DNA of 64,000 nucleotides, from the NCBI GenBank assembly GCA_022059125.1, contig JAEUWY010000004.1, positions 1,116,001 to 1,180,000 of the forward strand, given 5' to 3'. The position numbers were made by a program, and so were the translations under genes. A model generated the notes under the pieces. The model saw only the letters and a list, made by a program, of their open reading frames with translations, was not told the origin of the DNA and ran no database searches. The DNA comes from Corynespora cassiicola (Eukaryota; Ascomycota; Dothideomycetes; Pleosporales; Corynesporascaceae). This document shows positions 11,701-24,651 of this stretch, piece after piece. Within the stretch, counting starts at the first letter, position 1. Each line of letters starts with the position of its first letter.

Positions 11701-14700
11701 TTTTAATAGTATACGACTTTATACACCGTTATACCTATAAATAAAAGTAATAGTAATTATAGGTATTTATTTTATATTTTAATTTTATTTAAAAAATACA
11801 GTTTGTATTTTTAAATTTTTAGCAGTTTATAGCAGAATATAGTAACTTTATAGTTTAAAAATTATATTTAGTTTAGATATTCTGTTTTATTACTGTCTAT
11901 AATAAAATATAATAACTTTAGTTATTTAATTTAGTAGTCTAAACTTATTAATTTAATTTATTAGAGTTTGTTATAGTTTATAGCAGTTTTTTCTATTTAC
12001 TATAAAAGCTAAAATTTAATACTCTATTTTTTAGTAGGCTACTATAGACTATAGTAGATATAATTATAACTAGTTTTACTCTTTTGGAATTAAATTAAAA
12101 TTACTTTACTTTAGTAAAAAAAATAAAAATAAAAAAAATATTAAAAAAGTTGTAGTAAAGGAGTTCTAACAGAAAAAAAGTAAAAATACTTTTTAAAAGT
12201 ATATAAAAAGTTTTTTACCACTTTTTAGCTTTTAGTTTTTTTTTACTTTTTATTTTTAATTTAGTAAGTTTTTTAAAAAAAATTTATATTTTTTATTATA
12301 AAATATTATAAAGTATTGTAGTTTGTAATGCCCTATAATATTCTATAATATTCTATTTTATTATATTATAGTTCTAACTAACTAGTTTAGAAACTGTATA
12401 CGTAATAATTAAACTATTTTAAATTTTTTTACTTTTTAGTAATTTATTTTACTTTATTATTATCTATTATAGACTTTACTAAAGTTAGAAATAATATTTT
12501 AAATAATAGCAGATTTATCTATTACGTTTATATCTATCATATTTTTTTTTAGTAAAAAAAAGTATTAATTTTTTTAGCAGATTAGTTATTTATGTTCTAT
12601 CTCTAATAAATTTACTAAAAACTTTTATAAAAAATAGTTAGTTAAAATAAAAAAAAGTAAAGTATTACTGTTTAAGTAGTATTTTAGATATTTTATTAGT
12701 AACTAGAAATATTATACTGTAAATTTCTGTTCTTTTTATAACTATTTTAAACTATTTTTAGCTATTATAGAGCTTTTTAATCTATTTTTAAATACTTAAA
12801 AATTTTTATAATAAATATAATATAATTTATAATTTTCTACTTGAAATCCGCCGCGGTTACTATATAGTCTAAATTAATATAGTTTTTAATAAAGCTAAAG
12901 TAGTTACTTAAAAAGCTTATTATAAAAAAATCTACTTTAATAAAATAAAAATAGAAATTTAGTAGTTTAGGTTAATCTGTATCTATAAAGCGTTTTCTAA
13001 ATATTTTTTATAGTAATTTTTTTAAAAAAATTTATTTTCAACTATTTTAAGCTATTCTAACACCTTATAAAAAGTTTATTTTTTATAATATTTATTTAAT
13101 ACTATATAATAGTATAGTTTTTACTAATAATACTTTGTAGTTTAAAGTGCGCTTTAGTAGATATAAATAAAACTTTAAAAGTATTACTACTAAAATAGAG
13201 ACTAAAAAGCGCATTTTTAAAGCTTTTATATCTACTTAAATTAAAGCTAATTAGAAAAATAGTAATACGTCTAAGAAAAAAGTAAAATAACCTATTATAC
13301 GCTATAATAGTTTATACTAATATTTTTTTTCAAAATTATAGTAGTAAAGCTGTTTTTAGTTTAGCTACTACAGCTGCTTAGAAAAAAAAAATTAAAAATT
13401 TAAATTATTAATTTTAAAGCTAAACGTGCGCGTGCTTTAAAAAATAAAAAAAATACTTTTATAAAAAAAATTAAAAAGTTTTAAAAATAGATTAAGCTAC
13501 TTACTGCGGCCTGTGTTTAGTTAATATATAATAGTATAAATTAGTATAAGCTTTTATAAAGTATTATAGCGTAAAAAAGTCTAGATTAGTTTTTTTTAGC
13601 TTTTCTTTTAGCGTTATAGTTTTTTCTAAAATATATAGATAATACCCGAAGTCTTTAGTAGCCCTCTACCTATTTTTTAAATAGTTTTTTATAATATAAG
13701 TTTTTTTACTCTAATATTTTCTTTTTATATCTTTTTATAATGTTCTTTAGTTTTTTATAAGTTATTTTAAGCTATAATAAGCTAGTAATATTTTTATAAG
13801 TTTTTTTAACTTCTTTGTATAGTTTTTAATTCTATATTTTTTTAAAATTATAGCGCTATTAAACACTTTTCTATATAAAAAACCTAATATTTTTTTTAGA
13901 AAAAAATATAAAGTGAAAGTAGCTATATTTTTTATCTCTTTTTTTTTTAGCTGAATTTTTAGATACTAGCTTACTTAAAAGTTATTTAGCTTTTTTTTAA
14001 GTATATTAATTTATTATAAGTTATAATAGAGCTTTATAGTGTAAAGTAGTTTATTTGCTTTTTTTGTTTGTTAGCTTTAAATACTTTTTTATTTTTAAAA
14101 ATTATTAATCGCGCTAGCGCTTATATTTAATTTAAATTTTTAAAAAGAATAATTTTTAAAATAATTTTTTTATTTTACTAAATATTTTTAGATATTAACT
14201 AAAGATTTTCTCTAATCTAGTATTTTTTTAATAAAATAAATATTATCGTTTATTATACGTAATATATTTACTAGTAGTTTACTTTAAAGTTATATTTTTT
14301 TTTTTTTTAGTATATTTTTTTAGTAATAATATATAGAAAACTGGGTAGATGCCTTATAGTTTAGATAAATCTATTTTATATATATTTAGCTTAATCTAGG
14401 CTATAATAGTTTCTAGTTCTATATATTTCTAATTTAGCTTGTTTTTTAGTTTTATTAAGCGTATATACTTATTTAATATAAGTACTTTATCCTCTATTAC
14501 TAAAAAAATATACTTTTTTTTTTATTAAAGTATTTTTTTTAGTATTTATTTACTACTTTAATTTTCTAGCGATATTCTATTTATAAAGTAAATACTTTTA
14601 CTACTAAATTATTTTTTAAGTATAATTTTCTACTATTTAAAAGTATTTTAGGCCAGTCTAGCGCTTTTAGATCCGCTCTGTAGTATACTTAAAATAGTAT

Positions 14701-16348
14701 AATTATAGTAGTTATATATATACTATTATTATACGTAAATTCTGTAATTAACAACTAAATTACTTAGTTATTTTATTCTAAGTAATAATAGTATCTAAAA
14801 TACTGTTTTAAAGTCTAATTCTGTTTCTTTATTTATTTATCTATTTTAAAATAATAAGCAGAAAATAAAATTTTTAAAGTATCTAAATAGTAATAAAAAC
14901 TATTTTAATACTTAGAATTTATTAAAAGTTTTTAATTTAAAATAATATTTTTTAGAGTTCTATAAAGTTAAACTATTTTTTTTATTTAGATTTAAGCTAG
15001 ATTTTAAGCAGTCTAATTTGCTTAAACTAATATATAATAAACTATTTTTATTAATTAGTCTACTACTATTAGTATTAAGTTATATACTTAGCTAAAATAT
15101 TTTAATAAAAAAAGTTTAGTAATAAAGTTTATTATAACGTCCGACTACAGCCTATTAAAAACTAAAAAAAAATTTAATAAGTTATAAAAGCAGTATTTAG
15201 CTGCGACTAATTTTTTATATTTTAAATAGTTATTATAGTACGCTTTTACGTTTTTTTTAATTCTTTTCTAATAATACTTACGTCTAATTTTTTCTAGCGT
15301 TTTTTTTACTTTAAAGTAATCTGCTATTAAACTATTATAGTATTTTTAAAATACTTTAGCTTTTTTTTAATCCGTACTTAGTTGCAATTTTAACTAATTA
15401 GTTATTTAATATTATTTTAAAGTAGAAATAAAAATTTTTTTTTTTTTTTAAAAGAGTTTTTTATTTATTTTTTTTACTGTTTTTACTGTAAAAGTCTAAA
15501 ATTAAAATATTTCTATTTTTTTTTTTTAAAACTTTCTCTCTCTATTTTTTTTTTTTTTTTTTTAGATAGTTTTTCTCTAATACAGAGTTCTAGAAGCCTC
15601 TAATATTTTACTTAAAGTATTTTAGTACTGTTTATATACTTTTTAGATAATTTTATAATTATTACTAGTATTATAAAGTTTTATAAAAAATTTCAGATTA
15701 TTATAGCTTATAGTAGCTCTATATAGGTTTTATTATCTTTCTATAATAGTTATTAAGCCTTTTTTATATAATTTAGCTTTTTTAATAAGCTGTTTACAGA
15801 GTTTAGCTTTTTTAAATAATAAGTTATAATAAAATTATACTCTGTAAGCTCTGTTTTTTTCTACTATTTTTATTTTATTATTAATAAGCAGCGAGCATAT
15901 TATTCTATTTCTATTCTATTTTAGTTAGCACGTACTACCCGTCGCGTAATCTTATATATCTTATAATATTATTTTATTACGTAACGTAACGTTAACACGT
16001 TACCTACGCTTTTACTTTAAATAATAATAAATACTTATTCTAATAATTTTTTCCGCTTTTAATTTATAATAACTATAACTATAACTATATAATTTTTAGA
16101 TATATTTTTAGCTTTTAATTTTTTATACCTGTATTACGTAGTCTATACAATCGCCGCCGCCTACGCACTCGCTTTCTAACACTATTACTTTCTACTGTTT
16201 TAATTATTTTATATAGTTATATAAATATTACAGCAGAGTTACGTATAGTATAGTTACGTATAATATAGCTTATAGCAGTTATAGCAAGAGCTTAAAAAAG
16301 AAGTAGATTAATTAATTAAGTGTATGTAAAGAAACTGTTAACGTTAAA

Positions 16349-16522
16349 AGCTGTTTTTTATAAACGTCGCTTTTTATAAACGTTGTTTTTTATAAACGTC
16401 GCTTTTTATAAACGTTGTTTTTTATAAACGTCGCTTTTTATAAACGTTGTTTTTTATAAACGTTGCTTTCTATAAATATTGTTTTCTATAAATATTATTT
16501 TTTATAAACGTTATTTTCTATA
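16349..16522. repeat. 16-bp minisatellite, about 11 units
   Basis: Tandem units of the form GTTGTTTTTTATAAAC alternating with GTCGCTTTTTATAAAC, then degenerating to ATTGTTTTCTATAAAT. The alternation of CG-containing and TG-containing units is what RIP or deamination of an originally uniform array could give. No protein-coding meaning is visible. Confidence 0.85.
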
Positions 16523-16655
16523 AATACTGTTACGTACTTAGATATTTTTTTTTACTTTAAAAAAGCACCTAGCTAAAGAATAAAAAGATGTTACCTGCTA
16601 TATAAAATATATACTTAAATATAGTAATAAGTATATAGAAATAGTTAGCGTGCGC

Positions 16656-17540
16656 GATTTTACGTCTACTAAAAAAAAATTTTAAAGTTCTGTATATAAA
16701 GTTTTATAAAATTATTATAATAAAAAAAATACACGCAGTAATAAAAATTACTATAATAATATTAGTAATATTAGTAATATTAGTAATACTAGTAATGCTT
16801 ACGGCCCGGAAAACTGTAAAAGTAAAGTTTATATTACTACGCTAATTAGTTTACTATAGCTACTAATTTTAAAAACTTATAGTTAACTATAAGCTAGTCT
16901 GTAATCTACAGTTTATAAGCTAACTATAGTAATTAGCTATAATTTTAATATAGGCTTTAAAACTTACGCGTACGGATATAGAGTGTAATAAAATTTAGAA
17001 AACAGTAATAACTTTTTATTATAATATTTACTTAGATAGATATTTATAAAAGTTAAATTTTTGCGGCAAAATATTAGAGCTTCTATTTAGAGCTTTTATC
17101 TAGAGCTTACAGCAACTTATTAAAAGTATTTCGCTCTATATAACTATGTTTTATATTTAATATTTTAATAACTACAGATCGCAACTTCTAAGTTATGTTA
17201 TTTCTAAATAAATTTTTAGAGCTTTAAGGCTTTAAAGCCTTAAAGCTTTAAAATCTAAAACTTTAAAGTCTTAAAATAGTGTTTTTTTTTTATTACTTTT
17301 ATAATTTATAATTTATATAGTTACAGATTCGCAGGCTGGTAAGCTAATAAGCTTATAAAATAGAAATTACTTACTTACTTATTAATAACTTAACTATTTT
17401 TTATTATTTTTAGTTACTGTTTTATCAGATACCTAACCAGCATTATTTCTGTTTTTTTTTTATTAATTTGTATTTACTGTTTAGTTCTAGCCCAGCACAG
17501 CTGAAAGAAAGAGACTTCTGTAGCTCTTTCGATACTCTGT
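16656..17540. repeat. Dispersed ~0.9-kb repeat (copy 1), nested in gypsy B
   Basis: Matches 36,700-37,628 over its whole length (shared landmarks TTATTATAATAAAAAAAATA and a TTAGTAATA triplicate) and ends with the same terminal sequence as the arms at 491-838 (GTTTAGTTCTAGCCCAGCAC). It contains short palindromic GCTTTAAAGC motifs around 17,218-17,260. It interrupts the internal region of gypsy B. The element class is unknown. Confidence 0.7.
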
Positions 17541-18189
17541 AAGTTTTTTATATACTCTAATTTAATAGTAGTTAAGTATTTTTATTTTTATAAATTATTT
17601 AAAATTATTATAGTCTGTAAAAAGCTTAAATAGCGTTTTTTAAAAATAGTATTATTAATAAAATAAACTTTTATCTATTGCGAGTAATTTCTTATTATAA
17701 ATATTATAATTATATTTAGCTTAGTTTATTTTTTTTAAAAAGAACCTAATAGATCTCTATTAGTTCTTTCTGTTCTAGTCTAAATTTTTTTAGTTTATAA
17801 TACTATAAATCGCGCCTTCTAAAGCGTCTATTTTAACTTTTATTAGTTTTTAAAAATTAAAGTAAACTAAAATTAAAATTAAAAAAAAAGTATCTTTTAT
17901 TCGTATAAAAGCTTATTTTACTTTTTAATTAAAATTAATTTTTATATATATATTTTTTTTAAGCGTAGCCGCCTCTAACCGCGTTTAGCCTCTTTTAAAT
18001 TATTTTAGTTAATAGTAAAATAATATAGAAAAAATTAGTAATAAACTTTCTATAGTAATTTATAAAACTAATAAATACTCTAATATTTTTTACTATTTTT
18101 AGCTTTAGCTAGTTTTAGATTATTTTAATTTTTTTTAAATTAACTTTAATTTTTTCTAAACATACTATATATTTTAGATATTCTATCTG

Positions 18190-18450
18190 TTATATATAGA
18201 ATTTATACTTATTAAATTTTATATATAACTTAGCCTGCTTTAGTTTTTCTAAAACTTCTCTAACATAATCTATATAAGCTTTTTTTATATTAAAATAGAC
18301 TAGAATATTATCTAAGTATATAATATACGTTATATTAACTAGCTCTATTAAAGCTTAGTTAATATAGAATTAAAAAGCAGCAGAAGCGTTAGTTAGGCTA
18401 AAAAATATTATAAAATATTTAAAATAACTATATTTTGTTTTAAAAGCTGT
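18190..18450 (-). pseudogene. Gypsy family B reverse transcriptase remnant
   Basis: Reading the minus strand gives LTNASAAF, then VNITYIIYLDNILVY and VREVLEKLKQAKLYIKF. This is the palm core of Ty3/gypsy RT in the right order and spacing. The second catalytic aspartate of YxDD is Asn here (GAT to AAT, a G-to-A change typical of RIP). It is embedded among stops, so it is a remnant. Confidence 0.85.
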
Positions 18451-20808
18451 TTTTTATTTATTACTTTTTTAAATATATATTCTGTAGTATATTTTCTAAA
18501 TATCCAGCTTTATAAACTATTTTATTTTTAATAATTTTTTTAAAAACTTAGCTATAAGTAGTAACAAGTGCTAGTTTTTAACTATTATTTTATTTAAATT
18601 TTTATAATTAATATATAGTTGTAAAATTCTATTTTTTTTTATAAAAAAAATAAATACTTTAGCTAGAGACTTTAACCGTTGTATCTATTCTTTTTAAAAA
18701 TACTTTTTTATATATTTCATAAAAATATTTTAATTTAACTATTAATATATTATAAAATAGTTAGTAAAATAAATTTATACTAAATTACAGCTCTATTATA
18801 AAATCTTAGTTACTATATATAAGTAGTACTAATACTTTATTAGATCTAGCTATATTTTTAAATTTTTAGTATTTTAGTTTTAGAATAAGCGTCTCTAGCT
18901 TAGACGCTAACATATTCTAAAGTTAACTAATTAAATAAATATAAACGTCTGTATTAGAACTTAAAAATATTTTTTTAAACTAATTTACGTTTTTTATAGC
19001 TATTTTAGTATATTCTAAACTATTATAGCTTTTAATACTTTTAAAAAGTATTCTTCAGCTCTAAAAATTTAACTTTAAATTAAACTAATTAATTTAAAGT
19101 AGTTTTAAATATATTAATAGTTTTTTAAAATTAGTAACTATAAATAGAATTCTGTAAATTTATATTTTATTTTTTAAATTTTTAATACGCATCTCCGCAA
19201 CTATAAACCTATAAATAGTATAATTTAATTTATTTAAAAATAGTAAAATAATATTTAGTATAAAATAAATAATTAAATTCTGTTTTTTTGCTACTGTTGC
19301 TGAAATAATATTAAGCTATACTCTACTATTTACTATAGTATTTAGCTTTATAAAGCTTTTTATTTTTATTTTAAAAAAAAGTAGCGTAGGTTTTTTAATA
19401 TTTAGCATTTTTTTAAAAAATTTTAATTTTTTTATTTATATTAAGTTAATATAAGCTAAAAAGTAGAAATTTAATCTTTCTAGCTTTTAGCTTTTTTTTT
19501 CTTATTAGAAAAGTAGATTTTTTTTTTTTACTTTATTTAGGTAACAGAGTATAATATAACTCTGTTTCTTATAGATATAGCACACTATATCTATTTTAAA
19601 TTTTTTTTTATGCTTTTAAAACATTTTAGCCCGTTATAAGTTATTTTTACTTTTTTTTTAGCTTAATTTTATAAAATTAAAGCTTATTAGCGTGCTAAAT
19701 TCTTGCTTATTTTTTTTAACTTTTTTTTATTTTACTTTTCTATAACAGATCTCTATAAATTCTATTTGCTTTCTACTCTATTTATAAAAAATTTAAATAA
19801 CTTTATTAAAAAAAGTATTATAATTCACGTCGGACTTTCTCTAAAAATACTTTAGTAAATTTAACTACTATTTTATAAAAGTTTAATTTTTTTATTTTAA
19901 TTTATAAAAATTAAAAGTAATTAAAAAAGTTTATTAGAAACTATAAAAGCTTTTATTTATAGATTTTAATAAAATTATAAACAGATTACTTACGTTCTTC
20001 TACTATATCTAATACTTTTAGTATTTTTTTTTTAAATTTTACTATATAAAAACTTAATATAAATTATTCCGGCGTATATATACTGTATACATTTTTTAAA
20101 AAGTTCTTATATTCTTACTTATATATTATAAGCTAAATAAAAATTTTTATTTATCTGCTTTAAAATATTATAAATTTTTTATATAGTAGTTTTTATTATC
20201 GCGGAGCTATTAGTTATAATTTACTTTATTTATTTTTTTATAATAATAAAGTAGTTTAGAGTATAGTAAATTCGTCCGTTTTAGTACAGAATAAACTATT
20301 ATAATAATTTTTATATTACTTATAGCTTTATTAAAGGCTGTTGTATTACTCTGCTCGTATCTATAATATAATTTAAATAGTTATTATAATTTTTTTTATT
20401 ATTATTTATTTTTAAACTATTAGTATAGTTTTTTTAATATTTTTAGCGTTTTAGATTAAAACAAAGTATTTTTTTTAGTTTTAGTAATAATAAAGTTTTA
20501 TAATCTCTACTAAGCTCTGCTAGTCTAGTATTATCTTATTATTATTTATAGTTATTTTTTTACTTTTAACTACTCTCTCCGCTACTACTATAGTATAAAA
20601 TACTAATTTTTATTTTTTCAGTACTTTCAGAGGCACTAAGTAAAGTTTATAAATCTGTATAGTTATTAGCTATAATAGTTTTAACGCTGTTTATTTTATA
20701 CTGTATAATAAGTAATTTAAATATTAGATACAAATTCAAAGTAGAGTAAAAAAGTTATAATAATACAGATAGACAGATAAAAAAAACTAAATTATATATT
20801 ATTATATA

Positions 20809-22918
20809 CAGAGGGGTGACATTAAAAAAGCGTAATAGAAAAAATCGTACTTTTTAAACTTATATAACTTTTTCTATAAACTAGCTATTTAAAAAAAAAA
20901 AAAATTAGTTTTAGAGATAAATACTAGCGCTACATATAAAAAAAAAAAAATTACTTATATAATATTTTCAGCTTTTAAAAAAGCTCTAAAGTTATACTAA
21001 AAAAAAAAAATTTAAATACGCTGTAATTTTTTACTTAAAAAATTATTAAAACTTTTTATTTTACGCTAACTAAATTTAGTTTAGTATATATTACGTAAGC
21101 AAAAAACTGGAGCTAGATATTTAATTTAATATTTAAAAAATAAAGTTTAAAAAATAAAGTTTTGCTTATATAAGCACTGATTACATAATAATAAACTAGT
21201 TAAATTAGTATATAAATAAATATTTCAGAAAAAAAATTCTGAATCTCTATTTCCTCTAAACAAAAATAAGATAGAACCTCAATTTTCAGACTACGAAGAA
21301 AAAGTTAATCTTTTATTAAAAGCTAATACATCTATTAAAAATATATCTTTTATTTTAAATAAACCTATTAATAGTATATATTATACTATACAACGTATTA
21401 ATAAAAAAAATAAACTTTTTAATAGTTTAAAAAGAGATAGAAATCAGGATAAAATTAAACTATTAAAAAGAGAAAAAAGAATTATTAATAGGGATTTAAT
21501 TAAAAGCCCTAAAAAAACAAATAAAAGAATTTTATTTAAAAATAATTTAAATATATCTAAAAGAAGTTTACAAAAATTTTTTAAAGAAGAAAAATACAGT
21601 ACAAATATTGCTAGTAAAAAACCTTTTTTAAATAAAAAAAAGCAAAAATAAGACTAGAATATGCTAAAAAAAATTTAAAAAATATAAAAAATATAAATTT
21701 AAATAAAATTATATTTTCTGATAAGTCAGCAATAGAAAGAGGTCTAGGTTCTAGACAGGAATATATAAGAAAAAAGAGAAATAAGAGAGTAGGAGCTGAA
21801 TTAGCTTCTATAAAATCAAATTGTAAGTAAAAAAAAAAATTAAAAAAATTAAAATTAATTAAAAATTAATTATAATTTTTTAATTTAATTACTTTTTTAA
21901 AAAATTTAATACTAATTAAATTATAGCTTAAGATATTGTTATATCAGTATGGGGAGCTATTTGGATAGAAGGAAGATCAGAATTAGTGTTTATTAAAACA
22001 CCTAATTCTAAAAATAACTTTAATAATACGGATTATATACAAAAAGTATTAAAACCTATTATTAAAAAACAAATAAAACCCGGTTAGTTTATATACCTTT
22101 TTTTTATTTTTAAAAATAAAATAAATATATTTAATTAATATATTTATAAAAAATTTAAATTTTAAAATTAAAATTAATACTAACTAGTTTATAGACTGGA
22201 AATTTTAACAAGATAATTCAAAAATCTATACAGCTAAACCAGTTTTAAATTGGTTTAAAAGAAATTAAATTAATCTTTTTCAACATCCTCCTTATAGCCC
22301 AGATTTAGCTCCTATTAAAAATATCTGGGCTATATTAAAAAATGCCTTAAATAAACAAAGAACTAATTTATTAGGCAAAGGAAATAATATTAAAAGTATT
22401 AATTTATTTAAAAGAGCTATAATTAAAGAGTGGAATTTAATTCCACAGGAAATAATAGATAATTGTATATTATCTTTACCTAGGCGTTATAAAGCAGTTA
22501 TAGACGCTAAGGGATATTATACTAAATATTAATAATTTATTATTAATTTCTTTATTTTAATTTTTTTAATTTTTTTAATTTTCTAAATTTCTAATTTTTT
22601 AGAGAACAAACTTATACTAATTTTTTTTTAATAATTAAATATTATAAATAGCTTTAATATAAAAAATAAAAAACTAAAAATTATACGCTAGAAAAAAAGT
22701 TACAGCGTAATTAAATTTATATTTTTTTTTAGTATAACTTTAGAGCTTTTTTAAAAGCCAAAAATATTATATAAGTAATTTTTTTTTTTATATATGTAGC
22801 GCTAGTATTTATCTCTAAAACTAATTTTTTTTTTTTAAATAGCTAGTTTATAGAAAAAGTTATATAAGTTTAAAAAGTACGATTTTTTCTATTACGCTTT
22901 TTTAATGTCACCCCTCTG
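20809..22918 (+). mobile_element. Tc1/mariner element, copy 2
   Basis: A complete 2,110-bp element: CAGAGGGGTGACATT at 20,809 and its perfect inverse ending at 22,918, with TA at 20,807-20,808 and 22,919-22,920. Insertion into a family B LTR is proven by the uninterrupted paralogue at 11,557. The terminal ~300 bp also contains subterminal repeats (for example the block at 22,860-22,905 mirrored at 20,822-20,870). Confidence 0.95.
21220..22532 (+). pseudogene. Tc1/mariner transposase, inactivated (copy 2)
   Basis: Two clear introns are present: 21,823-21,926 (GTAAGT...ATAG) and 22,083-22,194 (GTTAGT, branch CTAAC, ATAG). Exon 1 starts near 21,220 and stays open for about 140 codons. Translation shows IIFSDKSAIERG (first catalytic Asp), DIVISVWGAIW, then after intron 2 WKF-stop-QDNSKIYTA (second Asp) and HPPYSPDLAPIKNIW. 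Exactly 34 residues separate the second Asp from the third catalytic position, which is Lys instead of Glu. Further lesions are a one-base loss in the A8 tract at about 21,636-21,643 and TAA codons where CAA is expected (around 21,929 and before QDN). The stop is the TAA at 22,530-22,532. Known family: Tc1, DD34E. Inactive as it stands. Confidence 0.9.
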
Positions 22919-23047
22919 TAGAAAAAAAAATTACTGCTAAAACAGCTTACAGTAACTTAGAAATATATACTATTATACTTATAACTAAGCTAACCTAAAA
23001 CACTCTATAATAAGCTATAATAGATTATAATAAGACACAGCCTTACA

Positions 23048-23779
23048 ATTATAAATATTTATTATTAGTATTTATAAGCTTTAACTTTACTAAAGCGTAA
23101 ATTTTAAATTATATTTTTTAGTTACGTAATATAGTACAGCAGTTCTTTTTTAGATATGTAATTATATATATAATTAAAACTACGCTTTTAATATTATTTA
23201 CTTAAATTTTTCTAAAACTAGATTATAATACTATTTTTTTTAGAATTTATTTTTAAATTATATAACTGATTAGTAGTTTCGCTTATAAACGCCGTTACTC
23301 TATATTTTATAAATATAACTAATATATTATATTTTCTAACTTTTAAGCCTGTTGTATTGATTTTATATCTAAAATTTATTACGTAAAATTTTTTTAATAA
23401 GTATTTTGCTTTTAGTAAAAATTATTTTATTATATTTAATTTTTATTTAAAGTATACTAAATATACTAAATTTAGTTGCTTTTACGTAAGCTTATTATAA
23501 AAATTACTTAATTATATTTATAAAAGTATTAAAAAAGTAAATAAAAATAAAAAGTTATTAGCGTAAGTAATATTTTAGTTAATATAAAATAAAATTTTTT
23601 TAAAACAGACTAAAAAGCGTGCGAAAAGAAAAACGCTTTATTTAGTATTAAAAATAAAAAAAAACAGTAAGTTAAATATTATCTAGTTTATAAATTATTC
23701 TGCTATTAATACTTTAGTAAAATTTTCGCCTGCGATATAGTTTATAATAAATTTTATTAATTTTATTATTACTTTTACT
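23048..23779. other. AT-rich, unclassified
   Basis: RIP-like sequence with no recognisable domain. It lies between the right LTR of gypsy B and the duplicated 0.87-kb block. Confidence 0.5.
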
Positions 23780-24651
23780 AGTAATAAACTTCTAATATTA
23801 AATTTTTAATTACTTTTAGAAAATAAACTTTTTTTTATAAGTAAGTCTTTTTATTCTAATTTTGTGTAGTAATAAATAATATATTTTTTTTTAATATTTT
23901 TTTAGTAGTTACTAATAATTTTGTAAATTTTTTTTAGTTTCTAAATATTTTTTAAATTAAAGTATTTTTTTTATTTAACTAAAAATTTTTAAATAAACTA
24001 TTTATTTTAGAATTTTTTTTACTTAATTTCGCAGTAGTTTAATAACACTTTAATTTTAAATTTAACTTTTTTTTCAGTTTTATAATAGAAGTGTTTTTAA
24101 ATTAGTATTTTAGCATTAGTAAATTTTAATAGTAATATATAAAATACTAAGTATATTTTAGTATTAGCAGAGAGTTAGAGTTTATAGTTAACTAGTTTTT
24201 TTTGTTTTAGAATTAAAAATAGTCTAACTTTAACGTAATTTAATTTTTTACTTAGTTATATTATTTAAAAAATTTTTATAAAAAAATATACTTTATTTCT
24301 TTTTTTTAGCTGAGGTGCTATTTTTTATTTCTAGTTAATATAAAAAATAGTTTTATATTATACTGTTTTAATATTTTTCTATAATTATTTATAAATTTTT
24401 ATAATTTTTCTAATTTATTTATTACTTAATTTATAACTAGCTTAATTTTTTTTTTTAATTTTTGGTAATAAAAGATTTAAGTATATTCTGTGTAATATAT
24501 AATAAAAAAACTACTTTATTATTATTAATTTTCTGTTATTAAATATAAGTTATACTATAAATAGTAGTAATGTTTAATTATTCTGTTTTTAGTTACTATA
24601 TATCTGTAAATATATTTTTATAGTTTAATTTATTTTTTCTGTTTAGCCGTT
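23780..24651. repeat. ~0.87-kb duplicated block, copy 1
   Basis: Aligns end to end with 25,785-26,650 (for example ATTTTTAATTACTTTTA and the shared terminal TCTAATTTATTTTTT region). Copy 1 is followed directly by the solo LTR and copy 2 directly by gypsy A internal sequence. The coding content is unrecognisable. Confidence 0.7.

Larger units (their letters stand above)
11439..23047 (-). mobile_element. Decayed gypsy family B retrotransposon with nested insertions
   Basis: Two related LTRs (11,439-11,700 and about 20,656-23,047) bracket an internal region that reads as gag-pol on the minus strand. A Gag zinc knuckle lies at about 19,545-19,585. Reverse transcriptase is at about 18,190-18,450, with LTNASAAF (18,370-18,396) and YLDN (18,307-18,318) corresponding to the family motifs NAPATF and YLDD. 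The integrase side should lie to the left of RT but is too decayed to delimit. The internal region is about 9 kb, swollen by at least one nested repeat (16,656-17,540) and the Tc1 copy in the right LTR. Not functional. Confidence 0.75.
20656..23047 (-). repeat. Gypsy family B LTR (right copy) split by Tc1 copy 2
   Basis: Without the 2,110-bp insertion and one TA, this is about 280 bp and aligns to 11,439-11,700. The right end is CCTTACA at 23,041-23,047. The exact left end is ambiguous (20,656 or 20,702, both beginning TGTATA). Confidence 0.7.

Noticed and set aside
16349..16522. CRISPR-like array
   Set aside because: Units are only 16 bp and directly adjacent with no spacers, and the organism is a fungus. 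It is a minisatellite.
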